This document shows positions 9,097 to 17,055 of a stretch of 64,000 nt of DNA, piece by piece; positions within the stretch are counted from its first letter, which is position 1, and each line of letters opens with the position of its first letter. The notes below the pieces were generated by a model. It searched no databases. It was not told the DNA's origin and saw only the letters and a program-made list of their open reading frames with translations. Both the position numbers and the translations under genes were made by a program. The DNA is from Tateyamaria sp. syn59 (GTDB lineage Bacteria; Pseudomonadota; Alphaproteobacteria; Rhodobacterales; Rhodobacteraceae), in NCBI RefSeq assembly GCF_007995245.1, contig NZ_VCBA01000002.1:1-64000 (forward strand), written 5' to 3'.

Positions 9097-11283
9097 ATGA
9101 AGATATCGGTTTCATTCGTTTGGGCACGCACTCTGTCCATGCAGGTCAGTTGTGTGGCATTGCTCGCCTCAACAGCGCATGCACAACAAGGCAATCAAGA
9201 ACCTTTCCAACTGCCAGATCTGATCTTTGAATCAAACCGGGACGCGACACCGATTGATGAGGTGCCACGTGCCGTCAAAAGCATCGACCAGACCGAAGTC
9301 GAAGATGCGGGCAAGACCAGCACGAATTTCTCTCAGACACTGCCACAGATAATCCCCGGCTTCGGCACACCGGTTTTCCAGAATGCGACACGCGGATTAA
9401 CGCTGCGCGGGCGCGATCCTCTGTTTCTTGTGGATGGCATTCCCCTGTCCAGCGCCTTTGGCGTCCAGTTCCAATATTTTGATCAACGGTCTATCGACAG
9501 CATCGAAGTGCTGTACGGACCCACAGCACTTTACGGTCAGGGCGCATCCGGTGGCGTCATCCAGTTTTTTACCAAGGATCCGACAGAGGAGCAGGTCAAC
9601 CGGATCACCACGGGCTTTACGACGTCGCTGGCAGATGGGAGCGCCTTCGATAATGAAAGCTTCAGCTACCGGTTCAGCGCGGAAACGTCGGGCCGGGTCG
9701 AGGACTTTGGATATGTCGGTGTGCTGAGCCTCGAACGGCACGGTGCCCATTTCCAGTCCGACGGTCAGCGGATCGCGCCAACACGGCTCGATGATTTCGA
9801 TGATGCCAGCGTGTTCGGCAAGTTTGTCTACGACATCGATGCCACGCAATCCGTCGAGGGCCTGTTGAGCTACGCGCGCTCCACCGCGCGTGCCACGGAC
9901 TTTACCAACACGGCTTCCGAAGGTCCGGATCCGACCGCAGTCGCACTTTTTGCCCCTCAACAATACAACGATGAGCCAAGGCAAGAAGGCACGTTTGCGT
10001 CATTCAGTTATCTCAACTCAGACCTGGCAGGCGGCGATTTCAAGTTTCAGCTTTACTACTCGAGCGAGGAACTCACACAGATCGGCGGCGATATTCGCGC
10101 AGCGCAGGGCCCGGGCCCCAACGATCTCCCGGAGTTTTGGCCAGGTTTGTTTCAGACCAACGGCGCCACCGAAGCCATCGGTGTGCGCGTCGATTACAGC
10201 ATTGATGTCAGCGACACGTTCAAGCTTAATGTCGGCGCGGATTATCGGGACGAAAGTGAGGTGTTGACTGTCGGCATTTCGGACCCTGCGGTGTTTGACG
10301 CAACCGGTCTCTTTGATGCCTCGGACAGCGGCCCACAAGCGCCGCCCGTCGACATTGAGTCCTTTGGCCTTTTTGTGCAGGGCGCCTGGGATGTGGCGGA
10401 CCGCGTCACCCTGACAGGCGGCGTCAGGTACGACAGTTTTGACTTCTCGGTCGGTCCCGCAGAGCCCGTGTTCTCAAGAGACCCGGGCTTCAGACCGGGC
10501 GGCGATGGAAGTTCGGACGGTTTTTCGTACAACCTTGGCGTTCTTTATGACCTGAACCCAAACACCACGCTCTTCGCAAGTTTCGCCCAGGGCTTTTCCT
10601 TGCCGACCATCAATTTCGCAGCAGGATCCGTCGCACCAGGCGTACCGCTATCTGGGACGAACCTGCTCGAACCAATTGTCGTCGACAGTTACGAGGTCGG
10701 GGTACGCGGAGCGATTGGACTGACGGACTATTCATTCGCAGCATTCTACGCTGAGTCAGATCTGGGCTCATCAGTTCGCGTGGACGCGGCCACCGGCGGA
10801 GGGCGGCTGGAACGGGCACCGCAACGCAACTACGGCTTTGAGTTCGAAGCAGCGCGGCCCATTTCGGAAACGGTCAACCTTGGCCTAGGTGTGTCCTGGA
10901 ACGATGGTGAGAACGACGCCGATAATGATGGTGAGTACCTCGCCCTCTCCAGCCTGACTGTGCTGCCTTTGAAGGTCTCACTGAGTGCCGACTGGCAAGT
11001 CACGCCAAACATGAAACTGGACGCGATTATCTTCTACCTCGGTGACCGAGACAGGGCATTTGACGATGGCGTCGATAGTTTTGAAGCCGAAGGATATGTG
11101 ACAGCGGACCTGGGTCTGACCTATTCCTTCGATAATGGATCAGAGCTTGCCGTTCGTGCCACCAATATCTTCAATGAAGCGTACATCCCCCTGGAAAGTC
11201 AGTCACGATTTGGCGTAACCGCCGACCGGCGCTTTGCAGGTCCGGGACGAGAGCTGTCAGTAAACTATTCATTCTCTTTCTAA
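9097..11283 (+). CDS. TonB-dependent outer-membrane receptor
   Basis: 728 residues from ATG 9097, which has GGGG five bases upstream; a TTG 33 bp earlier opens the same frame but is less likely. A signal peptide ends at AHAQ. The plug domain is clear: VPRAVKSIDQTEVE, LTLRGRDPLFLVDGIPL, and IEVLYGPTALYGQGASGGVI. The remaining 550 residues are amphipathic beta-strand, ending in the terminal Phe of an outer-membrane barrel (VNYSFSF). It resembles siderophore receptors. Its place between a family-5 binding protein and copper genes suggests it imports a metal chelate, possibly a copper complex, but iron chelates cannot be excluded. Confidence 0.88.
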   Translation: MKISVSFVWARTLSMQVSCVALLASTAHAQQGNQEPFQLPDLIFESNRDATPIDEVPRAVKSIDQTEVEDAGKTSTNFSQTLPQIIPGFGTPVFQNATRGLTLRGRDPLFLVDGIPLSSAFGVQFQYFDQRSIDSIEVLYGPTALYGQGASGGVIQFFTKDPTEEQVNRITTGFTTSLADGSAFDNESFSYRFSAETSGRVEDFGYVGVLSLERHGAHFQSDGQRIAPTRLDDFDDASVFGKFVYDIDATQSVEGLLSYARSTARATDFTNTASEGPDPTAVALFAPQQYNDEPRQEGTFASFSYLNSDLAGGDFKFQLYYSSEELTQIGGDIRAAQGPGPNDLPEFWPGLFQTNGATEAIGVRVDYSIDVSDTFKLNVGADYRDESEVLTVGISDPAVFDATGLFDASDSGPQAPPVDIESFGLFVQGAWDVADRVTLTGGVRYDSFDFSVGPAEPVFSRDPGFRPGGDGSSDGFSYNLGVLYDLNPNTTLFASFAQGFSLPTINFAAGSVAPGVPLSGTNLLEPIVVDSYEVGVRGAIGLTDYSFAAFYAESDLGSSVRVDAATGGGRLERAPQRNYGFEFEAARPISETVNLGLGVSWNDGENDADNDGEYLALSSLTVLPLKVSLSADWQVTPNMKLDAIIFYLGDRDRAFDDGVDSFEAEGYVTADLGLTYSFDNGSELAVRATNIFNEAYIPLESQSRFGVTADRRFAGPGRELSVNYSFSF

Positions 11284-11613
11284 GCCTTCGTCCGGATAAG
11301 CGGTTTGGCACGACGGGGAAGCATTTGCGGCTGGATGACCATGGTCGAGTGACCGCCAAGTGCCTCCCTTAGTTCGTCAAGAAGCGCTGAAGATGAGGTG
11401 TGGCCCGCCTCTGATCTGATATTCAGAGGCGCGCATGCTGCTGCTTCTCATACCGATGAGATAGCTGATATCGACATAGCCCGCGCCGAGGTCGAATGCG
11501 ACTCGCCAATGCTCGGTCCGCTCTATTTACCCGACTGCGCGCAAGGCATTTCCGCCCGGCTGCGACACTCTAAGCCTAGTGCTGTGTGGACAGTTGGTGG
11601 TATTCTCTTGCCA
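11284..11613. other. Gap with possible degenerate minus-strand coding remnant
   Basis: 330 bp between the receptor gene and the DUF2946 gene. Two overlapping minus-strand frames read like protein but are broken by stops: one ends at 11280-11282 with LLDELREALGGHSTMVI, the other holds a stretch reading DLGAGYVDISYLIGMRSS. A single frameshift near 11440 would join them, so this could be a decayed gene tail. I cannot name the family. The plus frame of the downstream gene stays open here but lacks a start with a ribosome-binding site. Confidence 0.25.
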
Positions 11614-11970
11614 ATGATTAAAGCGCTCCGCCAAATTTGGTTCAAAGGACTGCTCGCAACTATTTTGGTTGTCGCGAGCATGCACTTTGCGGGCCATTCG
11701 GTCCGGGCGGAAGCGAACGACCCCGAGCTCGCAGCCTTTCTTGCCATGGGCGGCACATCCGACGATCTGTGCCTGATCAGTGAGCGTGCGCACGATCATT
11801 CGCACTGCCCGTTTTGCCGCGAGTTGGACGTCTTTGTCCTGGCAGATCAGAATGTGGCTCCGGCGCTTATTGCTGCTGTGGGTTTCACAACTGTTCTGCC
11901 CTCGAAACACGTCTTTGCGAATGCCATGCGCGACGTCCGACCACCGGCGCGCGCACCTCCAACAGCATAG
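11614..11970 (+). CDS. DUF2946-like small protein, probable copper-locus accessory
   Basis: 118 residues from ATG 11614, chosen because it directly precedes a hydrophobic N-terminal segment (LLATILVVASMHFAGHSVRAEA) that looks like a signal or membrane anchor. The open frame extends upstream to 11398 without a good start. The conserved part is HDHSHCPFCREL, the His/Cys-rich CPxC motif typical of DUF2946, a family repeatedly found beside copper chaperones and TonB receptors. The motif could bind copper in the periplasm. It sits between the TonB receptor and mbnP, supporting a metal-related role. Function is not experimentally defined in this family as far as I know. Confidence 0.65.
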   Translation: MIKALRQIWFKGLLATILVVASMHFAGHSVRAEANDPELAAFLAMGGTSDDLCLISERAHDHSHCPFCRELDVFVLADQNVAPALIAAVGFTTVLPSKHVFANAMRDVRPPARAPPTA

Positions 11971-12039
11971 TCTCCCTCAAACCTGACTGACACATTCCGC
12001 AACTCCGACAGCTGCGGGCGACTTTCTTTTGGAGGACCT

Positions 12040-12924
12040 ATGACACGGTATCTTTTGGCTGCCGCAATGCTGGCAGCGCATCCCGCATGGGCGGATCAAT
12101 CCGTCGAAATCACATTCGCGGCCGAGCTTGATGGCCAGCAATTCTCCTGCCTCGAGACCTATGAAGGTGTCGGGGCCGGCCCACTCCCCATCCAGGTGCT
12201 GGACTACAGGATGTTTGTGTCCGAACCCGCGCTTCTGAAAGCCGATGGTACGGCCGTGCCCATGGCGCTGGAACAAGACGGCGCATGGCAGGTCGAAAAC
12301 ATCGCGCTTCTCGATTTCGAAAACGCAACCGGCTCTTGTACCAATGGTACAGCCGATACCAATATGACACTGCGCGGAACGGTGCCCGAGGGCACATACG
12401 CCGGCCTCAGCTTCGCGATTGGTGTGCCGTTTGACTGGAACCATGGCGATCCTACGGTCGCGCCCTCCCCTTTGAACCTGACGGCTATGTTCTGGAACTG
12501 GCGCGCGGGCTACAAATTCATAAAGTTCGAAACCAGCCCGGTCATGGGCGACGGGATGAACATGGCGTCGACGACCCACAGCGAGAGCGATGGCCATGGC
12601 GATACTGCGGCGTCGGGCTGGTTCTTGCACCTCGGATCGACCATGTGCCCGGCTCCGTCCCGGACTGAGGCGCCGACAGAAGCTTGCGCCAATCCCAACG
12701 TCATGCAGGTCGTTTTTGACGACTTCGATCCGGCCAATCATGTGGTTGTCATTGATCCCGCGCCGGTCATCGCAGGTGCCGATCTGGCCACAAACGCACC
12801 GGAGACGAGCCCCGGTTGCATGTCGTTCCCCAACGATATCGACTGCAACACTGTGCTGCCTCGGCTCGGATTGGCATTCAATGAATTCGATGCTGAAGAC
12901 CAGCTTCTTGCATCGGTCAGGTAG
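12040..12924 (+). CDS. mbnP: MbnP-family copper-binding periplasmic protein
   Basis: 294 residues with a Sec signal (AHPAWA). It matches the four-Cys member of the so-called metallo-mystery pair: Cys37, Cys100, Cys203 and Cys216, plus Cys260 and Cys269, and the diagnostic block FWNWRAGYKF (Trp152, Trp154, Tyr158, Lys159) followed by FLHLGS with His197. In characterised MbnP a tryptophan is oxidised to kynurenine by the partner MbnH and the protein binds copper. A His/Asp/Met-rich insert (about residues 168-190) is seen here. ATG 12040 follows GGAGG. The mbnH gene starts 6 bp after the stop, so they are cotranscribed. Confidence 0.88.
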   Translation: MTRYLLAAAMLAAHPAWADQSVEITFAAELDGQQFSCLETYEGVGAGPLPIQVLDYRMFVSEPALLKADGTAVPMALEQDGAWQVENIALLDFENATGSCTNGTADTNMTLRGTVPEGTYAGLSFAIGVPFDWNHGDPTVAPSPLNLTAMFWNWRAGYKFIKFETSPVMGDGMNMASTTHSESDGHGDTAASGWFLHLGSTMCPAPSRTEAPTEACANPNVMQVVFDDFDPANHVVVIDPAPVIAGADLATNAPETSPGCMSFPNDIDCNTVLPRLGLAFNEFDAEDQLLASVR

Positions 12925-12930
12925 GCCGCC

Positions 12931-14118
12931 ATGGCTTTGCGATATGCTTTGCTGAGGCCAATCGCGGGTCTGGCACTGGCGGTGACGCCCGCCAGTGCCG
13001 ATCAGAGCGATCTGGGCTTTCGCTGGTTGATGCCCGCATGGCTGGCGCCGCCGCCGGTGCCGGACGACAATCCGATGAGCGTCGAGAAGGTCGAGCTTGG
13101 GCGACACCTGTTCTATGATGCCCGGCTGTCCGCGGATGGCACGGTTGGGTGCGTGTCGTGTCACGTGCAGGAGCGTGCATTTACCGATGGGCGTGCGCTT
13201 TCAGTTGGCGTCTTTGGGACTGCGGCCGCACACAATGCACCGAGCCTTGCAAACGTCGGCTACAACCCGGCGCTGACATGGGCCAACCCGCACGCCGATA
13301 CGCTGGAGTTTCAGGCCCTCTTTCCGCTCTTCGGGACCGGTCCTGTCGAGATGGGCATGGCCGGAAAAGAGCAGGAACTGTTCGCGCGTCTGACCGCTGA
13401 TGACTACTACCCGGATGCTTTTTCTGCGGCGTTTCCAGAACGCGACGGCGCGATCGACCTGTTTACGATCACCCGGGCCTTGGGCGCGTTCCAAAGATCC
13501 ATGATTTCGGTCGACAGCCCTTATGACCGCTACAAGTACGGCGGCGACCGCTCGGCGATGACGGAGGCCGCATTGCGGGGCGAGCAGCTGTTCTTTGACC
13601 ATCGGTTTGAATGCTACCACTGCCATCTTGGTGTGATGTTCACAGACAACCTGCAGACCGCTCGCTCCCCCTTTGTCGAGACTGCGTTCCACAACAACGG
13701 GCTCTACAATATCGGTGGAACAGGTGCCTATCCACCAGGGGCGCAAGGGCTGGCCGAGTTTACCGGGCGCGAGCAGGACATTGGCATGTTCCGCACGCCG
13801 TCCTTGCGCAATGTCGCTGTCACCGCCCCGTACATGCATGACGGTTCCATCGAGACGCTGCGCGAGGTGATCGAACACTATGCGGTGGGCGGTCGGACAT
13901 TCAATGACGGACCCTTCGCAGGTGTTGGCGCGAACCATCCCAACAAAAGCGGACTGCTCATTGGGTTCAAAGCGACGGAGCAAGAGGTGGAAGACCTGAT
14001 CGCATTCCTCGAAAGCCTGACGGACGAAACGTTTCTGGAAAAGCCCGCTTACGCCGACCCGTGGCCGGAGGATCATCCAGCGCGTGCAATCCGCGCGATG
14101 CCGGAGGTTGTCAACTGA
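12931..14118 (+). CDS. mbnH: MbnH-family dihaem cytochrome c peroxidase-like enzyme
   Basis: 395 residues with a Sec signal (TPASA). Two c-type haem sites are visible: CVSCH at residues 74-78 and CYHCH at 228-232. The fold order is that of the MauG/bacterial cytochrome c peroxidase superfamily. MbnH enzymes use a bis-Fe(IV) state to oxidise a tryptophan of MbnP to kynurenine. Supporting blocks include RTPSLRNVAVTAPYMHDG and the late LIAFLESLTDE. Short length and the pairing with mbnP distinguish it from detoxifying peroxidases. The stop overlaps the next start by one base (TGATG), indicating translational coupling. Confidence 0.9.
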   Translation: MALRYALLRPIAGLALAVTPASADQSDLGFRWLMPAWLAPPPVPDDNPMSVEKVELGRHLFYDARLSADGTVGCVSCHVQERAFTDGRALSVGVFGTAAAHNAPSLANVGYNPALTWANPHADTLEFQALFPLFGTGPVEMGMAGKEQELFARLTADDYYPDAFSAAFPERDGAIDLFTITRALGAFQRSMISVDSPYDRYKYGGDRSAMTEAALRGEQLFFDHRFECYHCHLGVMFTDNLQTARSPFVETAFHNNGLYNIGGTGAYPPGAQGLAEFTGREQDIGMFRTPSLRNVAVTAPYMHDGSIETLREVIEHYAVGGRTFNDGPFAGVGANHPNKSGLLIGFKATEQEVEDLIAFLESLTDETFLEKPAYADPWPEDHPARAIRAMPEVVN

Positions 14119-14939
14119 TGCAGAGGATCCTGTTTCTCATCCTGGCAATGTCGTGTGCAGCGCCTGCTATTACCCACGAGTATCTCGTCGGCACACTCGC
14201 AATCATTCATCCCAACACGCACCCCACCGGGCCAAACGGCGACTTGGCAAAAGGGTATATGGAATTGTTTAACGGTGGATCAGAACCTGAGCGTCTGCTT
14301 GCAGTACGCTCGGGGATTGCCGATGTCTCCTTCTTCGATCCAAACGCGGATGATGGGCACGGGGCGCGGGTTGGAGACGCGATTGAGATTGCGCCCGGTC
14401 AATCGGTTCTTTTGAGACCAGACACGTTGCAAATCCGCTTTGCGGGATTGGTCGATCCTCTAAGGGTCGGAGACAAGTTCCTGACAACTCTCGTTTTCGA
14501 AAGTGTCGGTGAGGTGACTGTGGAGTTCTGGGTTGAAGGTATCGCCGAAACGCAGCCTGACCCGATCCCCGCTGCTGTTCCGAACACTCGCCCAGAACAG
14601 GTGGCGGAGGCGGCCATCACCGCGCAACTTCTTGCGCGTCTGGGTGCCGACACCGATGTCGTAACTGTTTCAGTTGCCGGTTCGGCGGCGGTTGCAGGAT
14701 GGATGCAGGGCGAGGACGCGGGACGCGCCTTTCTGCGGCAACATGAGGAAGACTGGCAGCTGATGCTTTTATCCGGGGGCAGCCTCGTGAGCCCGGCGGG
14801 CTTGCGCGCTCAGGGGTTGTCACCGCGTCTCGCAAACGAGCTTCTCGAGACGATTCAAGGCGATGACGCAAAACTGCCCATTGAAACACGACACCAAATC
14901 GACTCCTTCGAAGGCACGCTGATCCTCACAAATGAATGA
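14118..14939 (+). CDS. Degenerate PCuAC domain fused to copper-uptake-associated domain
   Basis: 273 residues from ATG 14118, which overlaps the mbnH stop; a signal peptide ends near ITHE. Residues 20-142 follow the PCuAC (DUF461) fold: GYMELFNGGSEPERLLAV, IEIAPGQSVLL, GDKFLTTLVFE. However, the copper ligands are lost: the His of VTLH is Phe73, and the HxM pair is replaced by Gln105 and Arg107. Residues about 155-273 (VAGWMQGEDAGRAFLRQ and the SPAGLRAQG segment) resemble proteins annotated as copper-uptake-system associated. The fusion suggests a structural or partner-binding role rather than copper carriage. It is followed 45 bp later by an intact PCuAC gene. Confidence 0.65.
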   Translation: MQRILFLILAMSCAAPAITHEYLVGTLAIIHPNTHPTGPNGDLAKGYMELFNGGSEPERLLAVRSGIADVSFFDPNADDGHGARVGDAIEIAPGQSVLLRPDTLQIRFAGLVDPLRVGDKFLTTLVFESVGEVTVEFWVEGIAETQPDPIPAAVPNTRPEQVAEAAITAQLLARLGADTDVVTVSVAGSAAVAGWMQGEDAGRAFLRQHEEDWQLMLLSGGSLVSPAGLRAQGLSPRLANELLETIQGDDAKLPIETRHQIDSFEGTLILTNE

Positions 14940-14984
14940 ACGCGGCGCTACCGGCGCTCCGCACCAAGTCAGAAGGAACACGAC

Positions 14985-15458
14985 ATGAAACGTTTGATAC
15001 TCGCATCCGCCCTAACCCTTTGTGCCACCGCGGCCCTCTCACACGACTTTAAAAGCGGTTCTCTGATCGTTGATCATCCGATGGCCTTCCCGACGATGGC
15101 GACTGCCATGTCCGGCGCCGGATACTTTTCGGTCACCAACACGGGCACTGAAGACGACCGGCTTATCGGCATCCGCGCCGACTTTCCGCGAGTGACGCTC
15201 CACGGAACCACAAACGAAGATGGTGTGATGAGGATGTTCGACATCGACGCGATTGATATCCCCGCAGGTGAAACTGTCGGCCTCGAACCGGGCGGCAAAC
15301 ACATCATGTTCATGGGACTGAGCGGCGATACTTTTGAAGTCGGCGATGAAATCCCTGCGACGCTGGTCTTCGAAAAAGCAGGCGAGATAGACGTTGTCTT
15401 CTACGTGGAGCCTCGCGGCGGCGCATCAGATGAGGTGGATCATTCCGCGCATAATTGA
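14985..15458 (+). CDS. PCuAC periplasmic copper(I) chaperone
   Basis: 157 residues with signal peptide (TAALSH). The family copper motif H-X10-M-X21-H-X-M is matched exactly: His73, Met84, His106, Met108. Other features are GAGYFSVTNTG and the terminal beta-strand LVFEKAGEIDVVFYV. PCuAC proteins accept Cu(I) in the periplasm and help load the CuA or CuB site of cytochrome oxidase. A short His-containing tail (DHSAHN) follows the domain. ATG 14985 is preceded by AGAAGGA. It ends the copper island, and its intact ligands contrast with the degenerate PCuAC domain encoded just upstream. Confidence 0.92.
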   Translation: MKRLILASALTLCATAALSHDFKSGSLIVDHPMAFPTMATAMSGAGYFSVTNTGTEDDRLIGIRADFPRVTLHGTTNEDGVMRMFDIDAIDIPAGETVGLEPGGKHIMFMGLSGDTFEVGDEIPATLVFEKAGEIDVVFYVEPRGGASDEVDHSAHN

Positions 15459-15497
15459 GCGGGTAACTCAAGCAGGTGAGTCTTCATTTCGGAGTAC

Positions 15498-15534
15498 ATG
15501 CGGTCGGCTGCATTCAGGCGGTTGTAGACCGCAT
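15498..15534. repeat. Inverted repeat ATGCGGTC...GACCGCAT
   Basis: Perfect 8-bp arms separated by 21 bases, in the 242-bp gap between two convergent genes. It could be a hairpin in the 3' end of the copper operon transcript. There is no T-run, so it is not a standard terminator. Confidence 0.35.
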
Positions 15535-15700
15535 ATCCGGTTTAGCCGTCCGCACCGAGAAGAGCGCACGAACCTGTCGGTTTTAACAATCACCGATCAG
15601 TTCGTGTTCTCGCGAAGCCAGGACTGACCCGCGAGGACATGCACATATTCGACGATGCGTAGCATAGGTTTGCAGTGCGATTCATCGCGCGATGCTCCGG

Positions 15701-16252
15701 TTAACTTGGAACAATAGGCTGTACCGGTTCGTCCTGCGCCTGCATCAAGGCTTCAAATTCCGGCAAACCCAGAGTTCCCAGCGTCTCGCCATTTGGTCCC
15801 AGGATTTCATAGATCACACTGTCGGTGCCTTTATTGCTGAACCAGGCGATGCAGTCTTCGTCCCCGCCGCCTTCGGTGTGTGGCGGGCCGCCGGCAGACT
15901 TCTGCACATAGCTCGCGGTTGGACGGATTTCGGTCAATTCACCCTCGGCATTGTACAGACGCAACTCCCCTTGGATAATAAACGTGCTGTAGTCAGCGTG
16001 ATGCTTGTGCAGTATGACCTTTTCATTGGCGGCAAACTTCAGAAGCGCATCGACGACTTTCATGTCCCGATCCACGTTGAGAACATGATACGACAGATGC
16101 TCGATACCTTCGAGCGTGTTCCATTTGATATTCGATTGATCAAATGAAGCGGCGACCAAGGTCGCGGCCTTGCTTGCGTTGGCACCCAAGGCAACAGCTG
16201 CGACGGTTGTTCCGATGGCGGCCAGGCCCTCACGGCGTGTCAGTTTACTCAT
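15701..16252 (-). CDS. Cupin-domain protein with probable Tat signal
   Basis: 183 residues. ATG 16252 is preferred over the adjacent ATG 16255 because AAGGAAG then lies at a proper distance. The N-terminus LTRREGLAAIGTTVAAVALG has twin arginines and a hydrophobic stretch, suggesting Tat export. The cupin core has HKHHADYSTFIIQGELRLY (about residues 75-95) and GGPPHTEGG further on, giving three or four potential metal-binding histidines, similar to ChrR-like cupins. It is the last gene of a minus-strand set with a Sel1 protein and a membrane-bound regulator. The reaction is unknown. Confidence 0.65.
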   Translation of the reverse strand: MSKLTRREGLAAIGTTVAAVALGANASKAATLVAASFDQSNIKWNTLEGIEHLSYHVLNVDRDMKVVDALLKFAANEKVILHKHHADYSTFIIQGELRLYNAEGELTEIRPTASYVQKSAGGPPHTEGGGDEDCIAWFSNKGTDSVIYEILGPNGETLGTLGLPEFEALMQAQDEPVQPIVPS

Positions 16253-16363
16253 CATCTCTTCCTTTTTAAGATATTTGCGCGACGGCAGCATGGGTCTGCG
16301 CGGCGGCATGTCCGGCGCAGACCGCGCGCCAGACGGTCAATGGACGTTTCGTTCCAGTGCTGC

Positions 16364-16945
16364 TCAGAACAGCTTTTTCTCGTACTTCCATTCGTCGGCA
16401 TCGGGCGTGACGCTATCGAGGTCAAAGTCATTGTCGATCAGATGCTGCGCTGAACTGTCTCCCAGTTCAGCCGCGCGTTGGATGATCCTGCGACCAAGTT
16501 CCTCGTCGTAGGTGACACCACGGCCGCGCAGAATGTCCAAGCCATAGTTGAATGCACCGACCGAACTGCCCGCCTCCATGGACCGGCGGTCCCACTCCGC
16601 GGCGGCGGCCGCATCCTCGGGCCCGCCCAGACCGTTGTCTTCCATCCAGGCCATCCAGGTCATTGCCGGAATATTGCCCGCGTCAGCCAGTGTGCTGAAA
16701 ATCTCGCGCGCCGTGTCGTGGTTTCCAGCCTTTGACTCGACATAGCCGATGAAGCCCAACACCGGATGCGTCTCGCCTTGCCGCATACGGTCGATATGGC
16801 CGCAAAGTGTGAGCTCTTCGGGGTTGTGGGTTCCATACGCGTCAGACTTGTGTTTGCCGCATTGCCCCATGGTTTGAGCAAACGCAGGCGACACAAGGAC
16901 GGTAAAGAGTGCAACACTCGGCACGATAAATGAATTTAGACGCAT
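16364..16945 (-). CDS. Periplasmic Sel1-like repeat protein
   Basis: 193 residues from ATG 16945, chosen for its AGGCGAG site and because a clean signal peptide follows (FTVLVSPAFA). Two Sel1/TPR-like repeats are visible in the middle and C-terminal part (GNIPAMTWMAWMEDNGLGG, SSVGAFNYGLDILRGRG). Two cysteines lie in the mature N-terminus (GQCGKH, LTLCGH) and may form a disulfide. Sel1 proteins usually mediate protein contacts. It is followed by a cupin gene and preceded by the winged-helix regulator, each with about 110-bp gaps. Confidence 0.65.
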   Translation of the reverse strand: MRLNSFIVPSVALFTVLVSPAFAQTMGQCGKHKSDAYGTHNPEELTLCGHIDRMRQGETHPVLGFIGYVESKAGNHDTAREIFSTLADAGNIPAMTWMAWMEDNGLGGPEDAAAAAEWDRRSMEAGSSVGAFNYGLDILRGRGVTYDEELGRRIIQRAAELGDSSAQHLIDNDFDLDSVTPDADEWKYEKKLF

Positions 16946-17055
16946 CAGGATCTCGCCTTTCGGTCTTGGTTTCGACTGAGGCCAGACTTGAACAAGCATC
17001 CCAAGCGGTGTGCGAATTTCCCGCAAAAAACATGCAAAAATTCTGCAAAAAAACA

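Noticed and set aside
11398-11613. Upstream extension of the DUF2946 frame
   Set aside because: No ribosome-binding site, and it would bury the signal peptide behind 72 residues without homology.
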